Source: Hirsutella rhossiliensis (Eukaryota > Ascomycota > Sordariomycetes > Hypocreales > Ophiocordycipitaceae). Taken from it: a stretch of 64,000 nucleotides of DNA. Position 1 is the stretch's first letter, and every line of letters begins with the position of its first letter. Of the stretch, positions 9,592 through 20,754 are shown in pieces. The position numbers and the translations under genes were made by a program. The notes beneath the pieces are model-generated. The model was not told the origin of the DNA. It did not search any database and saw only the letters and a program-made list of their open reading frames with translations. The DNA lies in NCBI RefSeq assembly GCF_020360975.1, contig NW_025408672.1, positions 3,348,001 through 3,412,000 of the forward strand, read 5' to 3'.

Positions 9592-11549
9592 GAAGAGGGT
9601 CCTGTCTTACTTCCCTCGGTACCGGCCGGAGGCTTCTCCCCAGTTTAATGACTTCTGCCGTGTCAAGTTGATGATGGTCCATCCGCATCGCTACCCAGAG
9701 GAGTTGCTCACTGTGGGCGGGCAGCGGTTCGAATCTTTCGCGGCCGCGTACCAATACTGCCGACAGCAGCACCATTCCCATGAGGACGACCATTACGGAG
9801 AGCCAGGAGCAAAGGAACTGAGGGCAGAGGACGATCAGTTTGAGCTGGAGGAGCATGTGGATCCCGTTGTGGAAGAAGATTGGCATGAACTCGCCCGCAT
9901 GCTGCCGGATCATCCGCTGGGGGAAGAGGACATCGACATACTCGGCCGCCGAGATCTCGATGTGAATTATGATTGGACTCCCCACGTTGGACGGTATACC
10001 GACAGTGGCATTCTGACCGGCGACTACTGGAAGCAGCGCAAAGCGGAGAACCCCATGTCCCTTGAGGTGGATGATCAACCCTTGGATGCTCGCGATTCCC
10101 TAAATCCGGAGCAGCGTCTAGTGTACGACACGGTCATGGACCACTTTCTGACCCAGCACGCTTCCCAGCTGCTGCTCACGCAGATGGCGGAGGCGGCACC
10201 GGCAAGTCATACCTCATTAACATACTCTCCGCCCACCTCGAAGCCGCCGCAGGCGGAGAACGCCTGTTTGGCGTGCCGCTCCACAGGCGTTGCGGGAAAT
10301 CAGATTTCGGGCACTACCTTGCACTCCCTGTTGCATCTCCCAATCAACAAAGACTTCAAGCCCCTGTTAGCGATTGACAAGGCTCAGCTCCAGAAGAAGC
10401 TGAAGGATGTCAAGTACCTGATCATTGATGAGAAGAGCATGCTAGGACTGCGTCAACTATCATGGATCGATGACCGTCTCCGCGAGGCGTTCCCGAATCG
10501 GAATGAGGAATTCTTTGGCGGCCTGAATATCCTGTTGGTTGGCGACTTCTTTCAACTTCCCCCAGTGCTGCAGAAGCCGCTTTATTACGACAAGGAAGTG
10601 CAGGGAGTAGAGATCAAGGGCCGGAACGCATATCGGCGCTTCGACAAGACGGTCTTCTTAAATGTTGTCCAGCGTCAGCGTGGTGACGACCAGGAGGCAT
10701 TTCGCACGGCCCTCGGGGAATTGCGACTGCACCAACGATCCAGGGAGTCCTGGAAGCTCCTCTCCAGTCGTGTACAGGCGAAGCTAGACGATCGGGAGGT
10801 TGCCAAGTTCGACAACGCCTTACGGGTGTACGCCACGAAAGACAGGGTCAACGAGTTCAACCACTACCACCTCGACCGCCTCGGCCGGCCTGTCATCCAG
10901 GTAATGGCCAAAAACGTAGGCCCTGGCGCCGCGGCAGCGCCTGATGACAAGGCGGGCAACCTTGCGAAGCAGATCCCCATATGCATTGGCTCCCGTCTGA
11001 TGCTGACGTCCAACCTTTGGCAGCCAGTTGGCCTCTGCAACGGCGCTCGTGGCACAGTTTACGATATCGGCTGGGCACCTGGGGTCGACCCCATCCAAGA
11101 CCCTCCCTGCGTTATCATGATGGAGTTTGACAAATACAGCGGACCGGTATTCCTGACCACCCCTGATGGCAGGAAGATTGTGCCGATTCTCCCAGTGGAG
11201 AGGGACTTCCTCATCGGAGCCACTCTGCACTCGCACCCAGTTTCCTCTGATCGTATGCTACGCAATTACCGTGCACAAGTCACAAAGCATCACCGAGGAC
11301 ATGGTCGTTACAGATCTGTCCTGCCGAGACTTCCAGACTGGTTTAAGCTACGTGGCCGTCTCACGCGTGAAGACGCTGCAGGGTCTGATGCTGGATGCGC
11401 CGTTTGACCGCAATCACCTGACTTATGCATCTCCGCCCGAGGGCATCAAAATGAAGATGAGGGATCAGCAGATCCGCAGACGACAGGTTCTTACTCGGAA
11501 CCCCTACAAGACATACCACGGGCCAACGTTCTCGCGAAGGAGAGAGTAA
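9592..11549 (+). pseudogene. Helitron PIF1-like helicase domain, 5'-truncated and frameshifted (copy 1)
   Basis: The reading begins abruptly at about 9592 (RVLSYFPRYRPEASPQFNDFCR) with no start codon, which fits loss of the upstream Rep part. PIF1-type superfamily 1B motifs follow: Walker A DGGGGTGKS (about 10182, in a shifted frame), TGVAGNQISGTTLHSLLHLP, Walker B LIIDEKSMLG, GDFFQLPPV, and near the end YAITVHKSQ and GLSYVAVSRVKTLQGL. Frame changes lie near 10175, 10280 and 11225. The sequence is clearly different from the two GC-rich Helitron helicases at 43.5 and 56 kb, so this is another Helitron family. The MULE copy A sits immediately to its left on the other strand. Confidence 0.85.
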
Positions 11550-11747
11550 AAGTGGGCATAAACGTGGATAAAGGGACCTTTTGAAGGTCGAGTGTCGTAC
11601 GATCAGATATTGTGTTCTTTTTTCTCTGCCTCGGTTGCCTCCTTTCCCGTCCAAACAGCCCCTTTTATATCCCTCCAAGCTTCTCCCAAGTTGATATCCC
11701 GTTTTCAGGTATAGTATACATTCTATCAGGAAGAGGGCACTTCTTGC

Positions 11748-14441
11748 CAGGGTGGCAAACCACGCAATCAACGCAACCGAGTGACGGGATTGCGTGGATT
11801 GCCAGCTTACATCATCAAATCCTCGATTGCGTTGAGCAATCTGAATCTCAATTGCGTGGATTGCGTGGATTGCTGGCGTTGACGGTTGTCAATATGCTAT
11901 TCGGAGATAACGACAAAGTCCTCTGGCCCGTCCTCCCCTTTCTCAGAATTATCCTCTGCGGCCTCCACGAAGGCGTTGTCGTCTACCGATGGATCAACGA
12001 CTCCCTGGTAGTTGTGTATTAATCCCGCGTTCAGCCAAGACCGGATGGACTGTGCGGCGCTGATGGTCTTCACCTCAAGTCTCCTGCGCAGACGGGTAAC
12101 CATCAGTCCAGCAAATGAAAACGCCCTTTCGCACTCGGCAGACATGGGCGGGACGGATAGCATATCGAAAGCCATCCGCGCCAGCCGCGGATATGTCGCC
12201 TCTTTGAGTTTCCAGTACTGAAATGGATCATTGATCTCCCCGTCGTCTGCCCCGATATCGACGGTCCAACGATCCAACTCGTCGGCGATAGGGCGCGTCG
12301 GCAGCCGGTAATCACCATTCGTGATATGGCTCGATTGCACCCTGTGCCTCATTCGAAACTTTTGGAAATCGTCCAGATCGTCGGGTGGCTGGAAATTCTC
12401 CACAGCAGTGGCTGGACCCTCCTCCTCGACGTTCAGCGACTTATAGTCACTAATTCGACGTTGATTGCGAAGTGGCCAGAATCCGGCAGGTCTCTGGCCA
12501 TCGTTTTGGCTTCTTCAAGCTTCTCCAGAAGATATTCGAACGCCTGGATGATATCCCATGCGGTTCCATAGGCTATGAGCTTCCCGTCTTTGCGGACACG
12601 GACTTGCGCGTCTCCTTCAAGTGCCTTGAGAGCATTGGCAAAATGTCTCAGGACATCTCGAAATTGCTGATCACCATCAATCGTTCTCCGTCAGTAAATC
12701 CTCATCTCGTATACACGCAGGCCTGGCTCTACTTCTCGACCTGCCTCTGCTGTGCTCGAACCGTTCGATCGCGACAAGGTCGTCGAGAAATTCGCGAAGG
12801 AGAAGAGCCCGATCCATCATTTTGTAATGAGACAGCCAGCGCGTCATGTTATCGGTCACAACGTCGACCGGCCTTTTCGTACCATCCTTCTTCTCCTGCA
12901 GGCTCCGTAGTAGATAGGTCAGCCTGTCGGATCGATGAATCAATGGACGAGATTGTGGAGTTGCCGATCGGACCTTTTTCGCCAAAGGTTGTGCTGAGCC
13001 AGGTCGAGAATATTGGTACGATCTTCTGAATCGAAGACCTCGTCGTCTTTTCCAAGAGCAGTGCTTTCGCTACAAGGTTGATAATATGTCCAAAGCAGCG
13101 GACCCTTCTTTGCCTCCCATCGAAACTGAATTGGTCACCCAGGGCCCTCATCGCGGTGTCGTTGTTCTCCGCGTTATCCAACGTGAAGTAGCCAATCTTA
13201 TCCTGTATCTCGAACGAGGTGATGACTTCTGCCACCTGAGAAGCGATGTTCTCTCAGTATGGGACTGCCGCAACTCAGGCATTCCGAAGTATTTTTGTGG
13301 GCGCTTTTCCTTGGACAGGTAGAACGCAGCAATCCCGTACACAGCGTGCCGATTGGGCGATCTCCAGCCGTCAAACGCAAGATGGATACGGCCGGGCACT
13401 CTTTCAATTCCTTCGCCACAACGCCCTTGTATTGGTGATACTCTTCGAAAAGCCTGGACCGAATGGTCGTGTGAGTCATGTGTGACTGGGTCAGGCCAAT
13501 TGAAGGATTGAGATAGTCGAGCAGAGAACGGAATCGAGGGGCTTCGATGGCGCGAAAGGCAACATTTGACTCGGTGATCCAAGCAAGTAGGAGTGATTGG
13601 AACACATTCTTATCAAAGTGATTCTTGAGCGTGTTGATCAAGGCCTGCTCTTTGCCGTCGTTTGCGTCGAGCTCGAAGAACTGTGCGATAGAGCGCTTCT
13701 TTGTTGTCGTACCTTTCGGCAGACGTTTCCCCAACGGCCCAGAAATGCGGTGCGCATCGTGCAGATGGCGCTCGATATTTGTCGTTCCCTTCGCTGCAAA
13801 GCTTGGGGGTCCTTGGGGCGATTTCTTGACCGAACAGGTCCCGCATACCCACAGCCTATTGTCCCCGTTGTCTTGATGCTCAATGTCAAACCCAAAGCGC
13901 CAAATCCACGACTTGAGCTTGCCGGCGCGTTGGGATTTGGTGTAGCCGCGAAAGTGCTGCCATGGAAATGTTTCCCATTCTCGACTGCCTTGGGGCCTGC
14001 AGAAGGCAAAGAATCGAGATAGTCGCCCATCTAAGAGAAGAGTGGGATAATATGAGAGGCGTTACAAACATCCCGATTGCGGCACGATGATTGGGTCACT
14101 TTCCCCCTTACTCATGAACGCGTGGACGCCAGGTTCAGACACGAGCGCGTCGCGTTCATAACAGCAAGGGACTCTTGTCAGAATGGATGATTGGTCCAAT
14201 TGTCAATCTGCCCTGAGCTGCTGACGCTTCGGCTTGGGTGAGATTTCTTCATATAATCCACTGGTCATCTACCCTACACACTTTCCACCGTCAACGGCAA
14301 TTCCGTCAATCCCGTCAATCAACGCGAGATCGGATTGAATTGCCGGCTTAATCAGCCGACCATCGATTGCGTTGATTGAGTTGCCAGTTGCTCAACTGGA
14401 TTGAGCAACCGGTTGCCAGGATTGAGTGGTTTGCCAGCCTG
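11748..14441 (-). mobile_element. hAT transposon 1 (terminal inverted repeats, no matching target duplication)
   Basis: The left end is CAGGGTGGCAAACCACGCAA; the right end in reverse complement is CAGGCTGGCAAACCACTCAA. Subterminal regions carry many copies of GCGTGGATTG/GATTGAG-type words, as expected for transposase binding sites in hAT elements. The 8 bp outside the ends (CTTCTTGC left, GACGGATC right) do not match. The element was therefore rearranged after insertion, or the two ends come from different copies. Length is 2694 bp, with the degenerate transposase on the minus strand. Confidence 0.82.
11897..14030 (-). pseudogene. hAT transposase, degenerate (element 1)
   Basis: From 14030 down, frames change repeatedly. 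Recognisable parts are: an N-terminal BED-like region with TLSIK and the ERHLHDAHR zinc His pair; QFFELDANDGKEQAL; FTLDNAENNDTAMRALG with the second catalytic Asp; CFGHIINLVAKALL; VVTDNMTRWLSHYKMMDRALL; and the C-terminal hAT dimerisation domain PRLARMAFDMLS / SAECERAFSFAGLMVTRL. Compared with element 2, about 90 codons are missing between 12470 and 12403 (the EKYY...WVLEARR part). It is therefore deleted as well as frameshifted, and non-autonomous. Confidence 0.85.
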
Positions 14442-14864
14442 GACGGATCGAGGACCATCCAGAATTCACCGTGCTCACGGACACTGCAACACAAGTTCGT
14501 GGCGTTTCAACTACCGAGGGTTATCTCGGTCACGTTTTTTGCCTTAGCCCTGATGCTCTCACACGTCTGAAGAGAGATGTTTCGCGTTGCAGTAACCTCG
14601 CAGAAATACGAAATTATTCAACAAATGACGTCCTCACCGCTTTAGCTTGGAAAACAGTAATGGACGCAAGGTACTCGGAGACAAGCCTTCGAGACAGCGA
14701 CATCTCAGTCCTTAATTTCTGCGTTGGCGGACGCACCAGATTGAACCCTACTGTTCGCGCAGATACACTGGGATGTTTTATGACTTTCGGCCAGGTTGAA
14801 CTACCAGTTCGACAAATAACTACTTCAGAGAGCCTCGCCGCCACTACGGTATTACAAACGGTTG
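14442..14864 (+). pseudogene. BAHD-type acyltransferase (Transferase family) remnant
   Basis: An open stretch runs directly out of the hAT terminal repeat without its own start codon. It encodes about 140 residues including VFCLSPDALTRLKRDVS, YSTNDVLTALAWKTVMDAR, LNFCVGGRTRLNPT and TLGCFMTFGQVELPV. The NDVLTALAWK and GRTRL pattern is typical of fungal BAHD/trichothecene O-acetyltransferase-like enzymes (Pfam Transferase), which acylate secondary metabolites from acyl-CoA. The HxxxD and DFGWG catalytic motifs are absent because both ends are missing. The frame stops at a good donor site (GGTAAGT, 14864/14865). It is a gene fragment caught between two hAT elements. Confidence 0.7.
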
Positions 14865-15202
14865 GTAAGTTCTTGTATTCGTCTTCCCACAACCTCTTCA
14901 CTCTTGTAAAAATCGTCCCATGCCATGCCTTTGGGCAAATTTTCTGTATATGAGTCCTTCCTCGGACATTGACCACCCTGCTTCCACCAGCTTCGCAGCG
15001 AAATTGGTAGTTTCTGAGCGGAGCAGGGGTTACATAATACAGCAGTCCGAGTTGCACAGAGTTAGCTTCAGCAACCGATATGTTATTCAGGCATTCTCTC
15101 TATTTTTGTATCTATCGGAAAGAGTGGCCTTTCAGGACTAGGAGAATGGGCATTGGGCAAGCGCCAGGGTGCCGCCGACTTCCTTGCCTGACCATGTTGA
15201 CC
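14865..15202. other. Downstream of acyltransferase remnant; no gene recognised
   Basis: This probably begins with an intron of the acyltransferase remnant. No further exon with recognisable motif was found before the second hAT element. The final 8 bp of the flank (15203-15210, TCGGCACA) form its left target duplication. Confidence 0.35.
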
Positions 15203-15210
15203 TCGGCACA

Positions 15211-18095
15211 CAGGGTGGCAAACCACTCAATCAACTCAACCAAAGAGTCAAATTGAGCAGATTGACGGCTTACATCAGCGAACCTCTCGTTGAGTTGAGC
15301 AATCCAAGCCCTCGTTGAATTGATTGCGTTGATTGACGGAGTTGATGCCCTACCCTACCTATTAGTAAGCTACTTAGGTCCTCAACACCATCAACTTCTC
15401 GTCCTTCGTGGGGCACCTCTTCGGGGAAGACATCGTCATCGACTGAAGCATCAATAATCCCCTGGTAGTCGGGTATTAGCCCTGCCTTCAGCCAAGACCG
15501 AATTGCCTGGCCTGCATTGATCGTGTTAGCCTGAAGCCGGCTGCGTAGTCGTGTGACCATTAGCCCAGCAAATGAGAACGCCCTCTCGCACTCTGCTGAC
15601 ATTGGCGGTATAGATAGCATATCAAAGGCCATTCGAGCAAGTCTGGGATACGTTGACTCTTTGAGTTGCCAGTATTGGAACGGATCCGTGATGTCTCCGT
15701 CATCTGCGCCGATATCAACAGTCCAGCGATCGAATTCATCGGCAGTAGGTGGCCCACGACGGGTTGTGGCCGTCTGACCAGCTTGTAGCCGGTGCCTCAG
15801 TCGGAACTGTTGGAACTCGTTCAAGTCGTCAACCTTTCGACGTTTAACCATCGGAATAGCCTCGTCATCGCTGAGAATTAATGACTTATAGTCGCGTTCC
15901 CAGATGCCCCGAACAATCCGTCGTGCCTCAAGGACCCATTCAGGTCGATGAGCCCAAGCCTCCTCAAACCATTGCAGTCGCAAGGCGGGATGGAGAGCGA
16001 CTGCAGCATAATATACCGGGCACTCAACCAACTTGATATAGTATTTCTCCAACTTCTTCCACCCCAATTCGACGTTTATCGCGAAATGCTCGGAATCAGG
16101 CATCCTTGGCGAATTCCTTTGCCTCTTCCAATCGTTCAAGGAGATATTCGAATGCTTGGATAATATCCCATGCTGTTCCGTATGCCACGAGGTTGCCGCC
16201 CTTACGCACCCGAATCTGGGCATCTCCCTCGAGGGCCTTGATGGCATTTTCGAAGTGCTTAAGAATATTCCGAAAGTGGCTGATCACTGTCCAGTCGTTA
16301 CCGGTCAGCAGGTCAGAATCTCGGAGGCATGCAGGCATGTCTTTCTTCTTTGACCTGCTTCGGGTATATTCGAACTGTTCCAATGCGACGAGGTCGTCAA
16401 GAAAGTCGTGCAGTAGAAGGGCTCGATCCATCATCTTATAATGGGACAACCATCGTGTCATGTTATCCGTTACAACGTCAACTGGTTTCTTCGTACTGTC
16501 CCTCTTGCGTTGTAGATCCCGAAGCATGTACGTTAACCTATCCGATTGATGAATCCAGTGGACAAGGTTGTGGAGCTTGCCAATAGGCCCCCTCTTCCGC
16601 CAGAGATCATGTCGAGCAAGGTCCAGGTCGAGTCGCTCTTCTGATTTGAAGACTTCATTATCTTTGCCAAAGAGCAGCGCTTTGGCCACGAGATTGATGA
16701 TATGCCCAAAGCAGCGGACCCGTCTCTGCTTCCCTTCAAAATTGAAAACGTGTCCCAGTGCTGCTACCGCCGTATCGTTATTCTTCGCATTGTCAAGCGT
16801 GAAATACCCGATCTTGTCTTGAATCTCGAATGATTCGATCACTTCCGCCACCTGCGACGCTATATTCTCGCCAGTATGAGACTCTCGGAGTTCAGGAGCC
16901 CAAGGATGATCTTCTGTGGCCGCTTTTCCTTAGAGATAGAACGCAGCAATCCCATTAAGCGCATAGCGATTGGGCGATCTCCAGCCGTCAAACGCAAGGT
17001 GTATCTGCCCGGGCGCTCCTCAGTTCCTTTATCACAATATGCTTGTACTGGTGGTATTCTTGGAAAAGCTTCGTTCGAATAGTCGAGTGTGTCATGTGGG
17101 CTTGAGTCAGGGCGATCGAGGATTGAGGTATTCGAGAAGACGCCGGAATCGAGGGGCTTCAACTGCGCGGAAGGCAACATTCGACTCGGTGATCCAAGCA
17201 AGCAAGAGAGATTGGAAGACATCTTTATCGAATTGGTTTTTTAGCTTGTTAATGAATGCTTGCTCCTTCTGGTCATTGGCATCGAGGTTGAAGAATTGGG
17301 CAATAGAACGCTTGTTGGTTGTAGAACCCTTCGGTAACCGTCTACCTGATGGGTCAATAACATTGTGAGCATCATGTAGATGGCGCTCAATGTTTAGGGT
17401 CCCCTTTGCCGCGAAGCTCACGGGTCCCTTCGGCGATTTCTTCGGTAAACACCGCTCACAGACCCAGAGGCGATTATCTACGTTAGCTTGATGTTCAATG
17501 TCGAACCCAAAGCTCCAGATCCACGATTTGAGCTTGCCGGCGCGTTGAGACTTGGTATAGCCGCGGAAGTGATGCCAGGGAAGGCATCCCACTCGAGATG
17601 GGGAACGGGGCCTGAGTCGCCTGAATCGCCTGATGGCGGCAAGGGAGTAGAAGAAGGCTCAGGAGATTCGCTCATTGCATATAGGAATGTTTAGATCAGC
17701 CAAGGCGTTGTGGAAGAATCGAGAAGTGGAAGTGGAACTGAGGCGAGAGATTGAACTTTGTTGTGAAGCGCGTCGATGCGCGCAGCGCGTCGACTCTTCC
17801 AACGGAACAGGGGGCCCTGTTCCCCGAAGAGGAGAGGAGGCTTACCTACAACGGGCCTGAGTAACCTGTAAGGTTAGTGGTAGCTATATACCCAATCCGT
17901 ACCTACATTTCGCCTTGGCCACCTACCCTACAGGATCCCTGACCGTCAACGGCAATCTCATCAATCCATCAATCAACGGGAGCATGAATTGAATTGACAA
18001 GCTTATTCAGCAGACACTCGATTGAGTTGATTGAGTTGACGGTTGCTCAACTATATTGAGCAACCGTTGCTGGGATTGAGTGGTTTGCCACCCTG
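15211..18095 (-). mobile_element. hAT transposon 2, complete ends with 8-bp target duplication
   Basis: This 2885-bp element has perfect 22-bp terminal inverted repeats starting CAGGGTGGCAAACCACTC. It is flanked by TCGGCACA on both sides (15203-15210 and 18096-18103). An 8-bp duplication and CAG...CTG ends are diagnostic of hAT. Subterminal ATTGAGTTGA/GATTGAG words repeat at both ends. It is structurally complete; only the transposase reading frame is damaged. It is closely related to element 1, which lies 770 bp to its left in the same orientation. Confidence 0.95.
15270..17675 (-). pseudogene. hAT transposase with a few frameshifts (element 2)
   Basis: From the ATG near 17675, order of parts: Ser/Pro-rich leader; BED-like zinc finger CERCLPKKSPKG...NIERHLHDAH; QFFNLDANDQKEQAF; VDGWRSPNRYALNG (near 16970, frame-shifted); YFTLDNAKNNDTAVAALG with a catalytic Asp; CFGHIINLVAKALLFG; DVVTDNMTRWLSHYKMM; and the C-terminal dimerisation domain ARMAFDMLSIPPMSAECERA...AGLMVTRLRSRL. 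Frame changes occur near 17560, 17110, 16950 and 16115. All domains expected of a full-length transposase of about 780 residues are present. It could be a recently dead copy, or intact if the indels are sequencing errors. Confidence 0.88.
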
Positions 18096-18103
18096 TCGGC
18101 ACA

Positions 18104-18460
18104 ACTTTATCCAGCGTATGTGTAAGAGGCTGGCCCGGAGTTTACTCAACAAGCAGGTGCCTATGTGTTGTCTATCTAGAGCTGAGGAGGAAAGGAAGCT
18201 GAACTTGAGGCGTAGCCTCGAGTGCGAGCTTATATTACCCTTCACAGAATGTTCTCGCAGCTTCCGGGTCCGCGGGCGGCCGGTGCTGCCACCAGCACGA
18301 CCCACCGGACCCGGTACAGCCGGGTCCACCAACCAGGCACAGCCCGTGACAGTATGATCATATATGATCATACGCCTGGGGCTGTATGGTATATGTATAT
18401 GGGCAATATATGATTTATATATGATTTAACTAAATCATACGCGTATGATTAGAAAGCCTG
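18104..18460. other. AT-rich palindromic segment, no gene
   Basis: The left half is GC-balanced without motifs. From 18352 the sequence turns AT-rich and includes a perfect 22-bp palindrome (18352-18373, centred on CATATATG) plus repeated ATGATT/AATCAT words up to 18450. This could be a small MITE or an extruding palindrome. I see no coding potential. Confidence 0.45.
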
Positions 18461-19060
18461 AGGCCTACTTGAAGGTCAGTTTCTCCAAGTGTTCAGCGTC
18501 CTACCTTCAGCGACTGAAGCGCGGTCTGCCAAGTTTAAGGCTGTTGTGCCGGTGCCGGTCAACGAAGCACATCACGAACTTCTCCTTCCAGGGGTCTAGC
18601 CACGTATTGATAGCGTAATCCACGGCGGCCTGCGGATGGCCGGCTGCTTCGAACGCGGGGACCAGTGTGTTATAGATAGTGTGGGAATTGTAGTAATCCA
18701 TTGTACCCATCTAGATAGGTCACGTGCGCTCTCACGTGTGCAGTTGAGGATAGCGGAGGACACATAGCTAGCTCCGTGCCCTTTGCCCCCTCTTCCCCCT
18801 TTCTAGAACAGACATCAACGATTACACATACCATTGCGATTTGCACGCAGGCCTGTGTAGAGACCTACCGACAGATAGCCTCATTAGGGGTGTTAACGAT
18901 GCCTGCCCACTCTTTGAGGAAGGCTGTGAACGTAGGGGCTCGGATTGTGCGATCTCCTTCCTTTGTTGCAGCAGGGAAGTGCTTTTTGCACTTGGTAAGA
19001 ACGTTTTTGTTGATATGCCAGCGGCAGAGCAGGTGAACTACGTGGTTCTTTCCCCTTTCT
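18461..19060 (-). pseudogene. MULE transposase remnant (copy C)
   Basis: Minus-strand pieces read LLCRWHINKNVLTKCKKHF (about 19028-18970, the MULE CxWHxNKNV motif), then FTAFLKEWAGIVNTPNEA, and after an interruption IYNTLVPAFEAAGH and WLDPWKEKFVMCFVDRH (18650-18545). This is the middle of a MULE transposase without its first catalytic Asp or SWIM end. A 70-bp stretch at its 3' side (18461-18530) recurs inverted at 31785-31854. Confidence 0.75.
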
Positions 19061-19595
19061 CTCCTTGTTCAGCCCGAAGGGCGTTCTACTCAGTCAGAAA
19101 GAATCGAGCATAAAACCTCTTCTGATTGGCCAATTAGCCTCCCCTGTGCTCAACTCGCGAACGAATTGGTCGGCTGATAACGCCACCAAATGAAGGCCCA
19201 CCATAAACCCCTGAGCGTTGACTAGGTAACCAAGGAGCTCTTCAAGGGCTCGCCAAGAGATTTCACTTCTTCTTTCCTAATTCTCTTTTCCGTCGAATCT
19301 ATCAAACGCATTGGTTTGCTAACGGTATCTAGGTTTCACACATCACCTCCGCGGCCGACCTACCTCTCAATATTCCCCGGTTACCTTACCTCCAGGCAAG
19401 CAGTACAGTCTCCTCCTAGATTGTTTAGACCTGATCTAACTACCGCAAAGACAGCCTCCCTATCGAGATCTATCACGGTCTTGGACCTCTCGGCTGTCAG
19501 TCAGCTCTGCTAGCACCGCCAAACCCTCGCAAAGCCTCCCTGCCCGAGCAATATATAGCAGCTTAGATCGATAAGAAGTGGATATATACTGTCAG
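19061..19595. other. Leader region of the small zinc-ribbon-like ORF
   Basis: Pyrimidine-rich sequence with CCAAT-like boxes (GGCCAATTAG near 19128) and a TATATAG at about 19552. It may be the promoter and 5' leader of the ORF starting at 19596. No other feature was found. Confidence 0.3.
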
Positions 19596-20069
19596 ATGGA
19601 GAACGATACACCCCAGGCGGTCCGCAACTGCCGTACCTGCAAGCAAGACCTGCCCGAAGTCGAGTTTCGAAGCGTCAAGGACCCTACAAAGTTCACAACA
19701 GAGTGTGCTAACTGTAGGGCACGCCGAAGGGAGCGGATAACCGAATCCTGAGCCGTCGCCGCAATGCAGAAGATCGCCTCGAAGCCATTGCCACGCAGAG
19801 CCTCGAAGAGGACCGATTCACTAGCTAACCTGACGCCTCCAAGGCGGACTGCACCAACGCCTGCGTCTGCGAACGCCTTACAGCCTCCTTCCATGCCTGA
19901 TTTATTCCGTGGCCTGGTGCCTGCACCGACGGGAATGCTCAGAGCTCCGCAGGGGCCTTCTACCCCAAGCGCTGTAGAGGGATCTTCCCCTATCCCTCCT
20001 ACCCCTAGCCTGCCAACGGTGGTTCTAGGCACGCCGATTTACCCTTCGGGCTGGATATTCAGCCGTTAA
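19596..20069 (+). pseudogene. Small CxxC...CxxC protein with broken Pro-rich extension
   Basis: The ATG at 19596 opens a 51-codon ORF with RNCRTCKQDLPEVEF and ECANCRARRRE, i.e. two CxxC pairs about 26 residues apart, ending at a stop at 19749. Switching by one base continues into RRRNAEDRLEAIATQSLEED. A second switch continues into a Pro/Ser/Thr-rich stretch (TPPRRTAPTPASANALQPPS) up to 20068. Similar short zinc-ribbon starts are known to me at the N-termini of some fungal Helitron-associated proteins, but that link is inference. The 51-residue form could also be a stand-alone product. Confidence 0.4.
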
Positions 20070-20448
20070 GCCCCTTGCCTTGGCAACTTAACGGGTGTTC
20101 GAAGTATTTTAGACAATCACTTTGTCCAAGCCGCACTCGACCTCGTTCGTGCCTTGTACCGTCGCATCGTGCAGCGCCCCCGGCTTGACAAGAAATTCAA
20201 GAATCATGAAGTGAAAAGTATCAGGGTTTTTGCATCTACGAGCGCGAGACTCAGGAAGTCGCATGCGCTATTGATGATCAGATTATCCCTAGGTCTGTGA
20301 AGACGTTAATTATTCTATTTACCCTTAGCCGTGTCCTGCGCGTACCATTATGTCGTAGATAACTAAATAGGCCATTAATTGCATGCGTAGCGACTAATGT
20401 GACGGTTCCAAACTTGTATGAGGATTAATGATACTAAGACGTAATAAG

Positions 20449-20733
20449 TTATTCCTAGCATTCCTAACTTCGTCTAGAGTTTTAGGCGATAACAGTGTAC
20501 CACCTGCTAATTTGTATTCTGCACCTTCGCTATTAATGCGGGACGTTATTCCTAGCATTCCAAATTTAGTCTAGAGTTTTAGACGATAACAGTCTACTAT
20601 CTATTCGTGTCACATTGACCATTGCACCACGCAGGCAAAGTGGAATGCACACTCCAGCAGTTGACGCTGCAAATGGCGCACATAGCCTGTGTTTGACAAT
20701 TCGCATTCCGCACCTTCGCTATTAATGCGGAAC
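20449..20733 (+). repeat. Imperfect direct repeat (two units)
   Basis: Unit 1 (20449-20545) and unit 2 (20546-20733) both begin TTATTCCTAGCATTCC, share CTAGAGTTTTAG(A/G)CGATAACAGT, and end with GCACCTTCGCTATTAATGCGG(G/A)ACG. Unit 2 carries about 90 extra bases in its middle. The shared end can form a TTCCGCA/TGCGGAA hairpin in unit 2. Noncoding; origin unknown. Confidence 0.75.
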
Positions 20734-20754
20734 GCGGCACTAACATCATCTACT

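Noticed and set aside
9500..10078. Long minus-strand ORF opposite the Helitron helicase
   Set aside because: Only its last part (below about 9493) belongs to the MULE; the rest is the antisense of a recognisable helicase frame.
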